From the NCBI GenBank assembly GCA_002435365.1, contig DJMM01000112.1:219-8092 (forward strand): a stretch of 7,874 bases of DNA, written 5' to 3'. The DNA is from Ignavibacteriales bacterium UBA6490. GTDB taxonomy: Bacteria > Bacteroidota > Ignavibacteria > Ignavibacteriales > Ignavibacteriaceae. Each line of letters opens with the position of its first letter. The first letter of the stretch is position 1. The notes below the pieces were generated by a model that saw nothing but the letters and a program-made list of their open reading frames with translations, searched no databases and was not told the DNA's origin. Of the stretch, positions 5,296 to 7,874 are shown in pieces. The position numbers were made by a program, and so were the translations under genes.

Positions 5296-5817
5296 CTATT
5301 TCAGAAGTATCAGTTTTTTCACCGAAACATCCTTTCCGGCTTCAATTCTGTATATATAAAAACCGCTGGGGAATCCGGCTGCATTCCATTCAACTGTATA
5401 GTTCCCGGCAGGCTGGGTGCTGTTCACCAGTACTGCAATCTCTTCACCTATTATGTTATAGATCCGCAGTGAGACTACAGCTTCCTCCGGGATCTGGTAT
5501 TTGATCCTGGTAACCGGATTAAAGGGATTGGGATAGTTCTGGTACAGCATGAACTTATCTGGCAACATTTCCTGGTCGTTTACGCCGGTCAGAGCCGAGT
5601 AGGTATACCAGAAACCGCCGCTCGCAATGAAAGATGCAGACTGCACTCTGCCTGCCATTGTCTGTCCGCCAGTACCGGATATAATAAAATTAGTGCCGGA
5701 AGAAACACCGCCTCCGTTCCCGGAAACAATGCGGTCAATTTTAAACTGGCTATATAACTCGGAATTGCAGCAAACCAGAAATACAGCAGGCAGCAGGAAA
5801 AATAATATTTTTTTCAT
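5296..5817 (-). CDS. Small secreted protein with type IX secretion C-terminal sorting domain
   Basis: The product has 173 residues. A signal peptide covers about 1-23 (MKKILFFLLPAVFLV, probable cut near LYS-Q). The cysteines at 16-17 do not make a proper lipobox. Residues 25-71 hold a Gly/Ser-rich stretch, SGTNFIISGTGGQTMAGR then ASFIASGGFWY, resembling a short SGG...GGFW module seen in exported proteins of several phyla. Residues 85-173 are a classical Por secretion tail: YQNYPNPFNPVTRIKYQIP (91-109), IYNIIGEEIAVLV, WNAAGFPSGFYIYRI and a Lys-rich final strand, so export through Sec and then T9SS to the cell surface is expected. The mature non-tail part is only about 60 residues, so a structural or partner role is likelier than catalysis. 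It has a very strong Shine-Dalgarno (AAGGAGG, 5830-5824). The upstream fibre gene ends 15 bp away, implying one operon. Specific function unknown. Confidence 0.88.
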   Translation of the reverse strand: MKKILFFLLPAVFLVCCNSELYSQFKIDRIVSGNGGGVSSGTNFIISGTGGQTMAGRVQSASFIASGGFWYTYSALTGVNDQEMLPDKFMLYQNYPNPFNPVTRIKYQIPEEAVVSLRIYNIIGEEIAVLVNSTQPAGNYTVEWNAAGFPSGFYIYRIEAGKDVSVKKLILLK

Positions 5818-5832
5818 GATAAACCTCCTTGC

Positions 5833-7500
5833 TTATTTCTTCAGCCGTTCAATTTCACTCTTAAGCTTTTCGATTTCCTGCTGTTGTTCCTTAACTGCCT
5901 GGATCAGAACCGGTATCAGCTCAATCGAAGTGATGCCTTTGTATCTTATCTCCTCACCGCCTCTGTTACCTTCAGTTTCCTCTGCTGAAAGATTCACTCC
6001 GTCTACTACCATTTCAGGGAATACTTTCTCCAGTTCCTGGGCAATCAATCCATAATGAATTCCTTTCGGGAGATTCATATGGGCATACCTGGGATCGGTT
6101 GTATAACTATATGATTTCGGTTCAAGCTGTGAAATTTTCTGAACCGCATTGGTTATCGGCGATACGTTCTGTTTAAATTTGGCATCGGATAAATTTATAA
6201 GACTTCCTGTATATGCAAGATTACCCGAGGCGTATACAGCATAATTGGTAGTACCGCCCCCCGCATAACCATATACTCCGTACCTGGTACCGGCAGTGCC
6301 ATAGGCATAACCGTACACACCTATTGTACCCCCGGTGTAGGCTCCGCTGCTGGTGTATCCGTAGACCCCTCTGTAGCCACCGATAAAGTGTCCGCCATAT
6401 CCAAAACCTTCAGCAGGTGCTGATTCAGAGAAGACGCCTCTCGCATCATAATTTCCTGTTCCGGAAAAAAGCATTCTCGTTACATTGGTTAAACCCGATA
6501 AACTATCCGATTCAAAATAGCCTGCATAACGCCCGGTAGTTTTTGCATGGATTTTGGCTAACGGTTCGGTTATGCCGATTCCAAGCATACCTTCCTTTAC
6601 AAGCGTCATTCTCTGACCCCAGCTGGTAGATCTTGTATAAAATCCAAGAGAACCGCCGGTATGGTTATATATTAGTGCTCCGTTATAGGCAAAATCCGCT
6701 CCACCGAAGAGAAGTCCGGAGTTGGTAGAGGCAGTAACTCTGATGTAATTAAAATTATCTGATGTTGAACCGCCATCAATTATATAATTAGGTGAAGTAG
6801 TTCCCACGCCAAGTCCGAACCCGTTCTGCATAAGTATGGAATTGCCCAGGACATTCGAAGAAGTGAACAACGGAATGTAGTTTGCTGTACCGCTGCCGCC
6901 CATTCCGGAGCTTGGAGTAGAGGGTGTCCATTGAGTTCCGTTCCACGATAATACCTGTCCCGAACTTGGTGCTGACGCTGATACAGTGCGACCCTGGATT
7001 TTACTTACTCCCGGATTGGGGTATGATCCTGACAGATCACCACCAGCCGATCCGCCAGGCGGAATGCTTAATCCAGGGGCAAGTTTTGACTGCGTAATTG
7101 CACCGTTCTGAATCTTTGAGGTACTTATCGCGTCGTTGATGATGTCAGTTGCCATCAGGCTGTATGCTGAAGAAGTAAGCTGGATTCTGGGTTCCAGTTC
7201 ACTTCCCCCGCTCATTGTAATGCCAAGATAGTATTGGTCATTAAAAGACAAAGTTAAGGGGGTATTTTGTCCTAATATTACATTGAATAAACCTCTCGAT
7301 ACAGGCACTACAATAAGATCTTCCCATAGCGCTGTGCCACCTGAAAGCGTATCGTAAAGTTTAAATGTTATTAAATAGTTGTTATCGGGAACAATGGTAC
7401 CATTCTGATCAGTCAGAATTCCCTGATAACTTAATTTGTGCGGTACCTGAGAAAGAAGCAAAGAACTGAACAGAACACAAAGTATTAAAATTTTCTTCAT
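5833..7500 (-). CDS. Secreted fibre-like protein with C-terminal S74 intramolecular chaperone domain
   Basis: The product has 555 residues. Signal peptide 1-18. Residues 19-117 form a beta-rich head (LSYQGILTDQNG, ITFKLYD, GLFNVILG, YYLGITMSGG, PRIQLTSSAYSLMA), a module common in exported proteins. Residues 118-200 include SKIQNGAITQSKLAPG and GGDLSGSYPNPGVSKIQG, linker motifs shared with phage tail-fibre-like proteins. Residues 229-320 carry two G(V/I)G-type repeats (GVGTTSP, GIGITEP). Residues 365-430 are Gly/Tyr-rich with three GVYGY repeats. Residues 438-555 match Peptidase_S74: LSDAKFKQN with the Ser438-Lys443 dyad, YGLIAQELEKVFPE (483-496), and a coiled coil at 530-555. Characterised S74 domains aid trimer folding and then cut themselves off before this Ser. 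Shine-Dalgarno GGAGGA precedes the ATG. It is the first gene of an operon with a T9SS cargo but lacks a sorting tail itself. The role is probably a surface fibre; the ligand is unknown. Confidence 0.88.
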   Translation of the reverse strand: MKKILILCVLFSSLLLSQVPHKLSYQGILTDQNGTIVPDNNYLITFKLYDTLSGGTALWEDLIVVPVSRGLFNVILGQNTPLTLSFNDQYYLGITMSGGSELEPRIQLTSSAYSLMATDIINDAISTSKIQNGAITQSKLAPGLSIPPGGSAGGDLSGSYPNPGVSKIQGRTVSASAPSSGQVLSWNGTQWTPSTPSSGMGGSGTANYIPLFTSSNVLGNSILMQNGFGLGVGTTSPNYIIDGGSTSDNFNYIRVTASTNSGLLFGGADFAYNGALIYNHTGGSLGFYTRSTSWGQRMTLVKEGMLGIGITEPLAKIHAKTTGRYAGYFESDSLSGLTNVTRMLFSGTGNYDARGVFSESAPAEGFGYGGHFIGGYRGVYGYTSSGAYTGGTIGVYGYAYGTAGTRYGVYGYAGGGTTNYAVYASGNLAYTGSLINLSDAKFKQNVSPITNAVQKISQLEPKSYSYTTDPRYAHMNLPKGIHYGLIAQELEKVFPEMVVDGVNLSAEETEGNRGGEEIRYKGITSIELIPVLIQAVKEQQQEIEKLKSEIERLKK

Positions 7501-7757
7501 GATATCCTCCGATTTATTTACAGTTAGATCCTAAATTTAACTTTGTTGTTTCAGAATTAATAGAAAACCAGGAGAATACCTGCGACTTTATAAGAAACTG
7601 TAGTGGAAAATGATTACAAAGGATATTACTTTCACTCACATATTTATTATGCAAATCAATTGCGAAAATACATGAGTCGTTTACAATCATACCATCCTTA
7701 ATTAACAAAGGTTTGTAAATTGATGCTGATAATATAGAAGAGATTTTAATTAGTTAC
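7501..7757. other. AT-rich intergenic leader between the tRNA terminator and the S74 gene
   Basis: This 257-bp AT-rich stretch lacks any confidently called gene. It contains the candidate promoter at 7731-7759, leaving an untranslated leader of up to about 220 nt for the S74 operon. A 58-codon minus-strand frame (7690-7514) begins with ATG behind AAGGA and stops 13 bp before the S74 gene, but its residues resemble nothing I know. No long inverted repeat or tRNA-end duplication was seen. Confidence 0.5.
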
Positions 7758-7759
7758 AA
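7731..7759 (-). promoter_or_regulatory. Candidate promoter of the S74/T9SS operon
   Basis: On the minus strand TTGTAA (7759-7754) and TATATT (7736-7731) are separated by exactly 17 bp. The -35 overlaps the end of the T-tract of the tRNA terminator. Its distance from the gene (about 230 bp) leaves room for a closer promoter that I could not identify. Confidence 0.4.
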
Positions 7760-7792
7760 AAAAAAAAGCCTGAAGTTTTACTTCAGGCTTTT
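7758..7792 (-). terminator. Intrinsic terminator of the tRNA-Thr transcript
   Basis: The stem AAAAGCCTGAAG (7764-7775) pairs fully with CTTCAGGCTTTT (7781-7792) around a 5-nt loop. On the minus strand it is followed by a run of ten T (7767-7758), a textbook Rho-independent terminator starting 6 bp past the mature 3' end of the tRNA. Confidence 0.93.
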
Positions 7793-7798
7793 ACCCGG

Positions 7799-7871
7799 AG
7801 CTGGTGAACGGAATCGAACCGCCGACCCGCGCATTACAAGTGCGCTGCTCTACCAGCTGAGCTACACCAGC
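7799..7871 (-). tRNA. tRNA-Thr (anticodon TGT)
   Basis: A complete 73-nt cloverleaf: acceptor stem GCTGGTG/CACCAGC, D stem GCTC/GAGC, anticodon stem GCGCA/TGCGC with loop CTTGTAA (anticodon TGT, reading ACA and other ACN threonine codons), 5-nt variable loop, T arm GGCGG-TTCGATT-CCGTT with two G-U pairs at its base. The discriminator base is U. The 3' CCA is not encoded (CCG follows), so a CCA-adding enzyme is needed. Its terminator follows at once, so it is the last gene of its transcript; anything upstream lies beyond the window. Confidence 0.96.
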
Positions 7872-7874
7872 TTA

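Noticed and set aside
5296..5817. Lipoprotein reading of the T9SS cargo (Cys16-Cys17 near the end of the signal peptide)
   Set aside because: The residues before either Cys (FLV or LVC) do not satisfy the lipobox, which wants a small residue directly before the Cys.
5627..6055. Plus-strand open frame of 142 codons
   Set aside because: It spans the antisense of the T9SS cargo gene, the intergenic gap and the S74 domain; both minus-strand genes have clear domains and strong ribosome binding sites.
6180..6420. CRISPR or DNA tandem repeat at the GVYGY-coding region
   Set aside because: The repetition is at protein level, with irregular spacing and differing codons; there are no uniform repeats or spacers.
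5833..7500. Prophage tail-fibre gene
   Set aside because: The protein has a signal peptide, is in an operon with a T9SS cargo, and has no phage structural, lysis or replication genes nearby.
7799..7871. tRNA-Thr as an integration site for a mobile element carrying the S74/T9SS genes
   Set aside because: No integrase gene and no second copy of the tRNA 3' end appear in the window, and the tRNA has its own intact terminator. The S74 and T9SS genes look like resident envelope genes.

Overview
This window looks like chromosomal DNA from a member of the Ignavibacteria / Chlorobi side of the Bacteroidota (FCB) group. The main clues are a type IX secretion C-terminal sorting domain of the NYPNPFNP type, a secreted S74 (intramolecular chaperone) fibre-like protein, a bacterial-type ArgS of the NPTGPL...GHGR class, and moderate GC with AT-rich intergenic DNA. 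This assignment is inferred from protein style, not from a database search.

Plus strand, 1-3990: the 3' part of a RidA/YjgF-like gene (cut by the window edge); panD (aspartate 1-decarboxylase, beta-alanine for pantothenate/CoA) behind its own likely promoter; a small secreted or outer-membrane protein of unknown function, also behind a likely promoter; then a tight run of a membrane-anchored LytR_C-domain protein, rsfS (ribosomal silencing factor) and argS (arginyl-tRNA synthetase). The last three genes all appear to use non-ATG starts (GTG, TTG, TTG). A strong hairpin closes the run.

Minus strand, 7871-3997, read from right to left: a tRNA-Thr(TGT) gene with a textbook intrinsic terminator; an AT-rich 257-bp leader with a candidate promoter; a two-gene secretion operon encoding a 555-aa S74-terminated fibre-like protein and a 173-aa type IX secretion cargo, 15 bp apart and closed by a 15-bp hairpin terminator; then a compact arsenic unit, arsR-arsM, 15 bp apart, with a perfect 7-bp inverted repeat lying over the -10 of its promoter. 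arsM converges on argS.

How the genes fit together: the left half is housekeeping (CoA precursor, translation, ribosome hibernation). The right half holds accessory surface and stress functions: arsenite sensing and methylation, and an exported, self-processing fibre with a small co-expressed partner. No insertion sequence, CRISPR array, integrase or attachment repeat was seen. The most unusual point is the S74 fibre/T9SS cargo pair. The ArsR cysteine layout and the chain of non-ATG starts are secondary points of interest.
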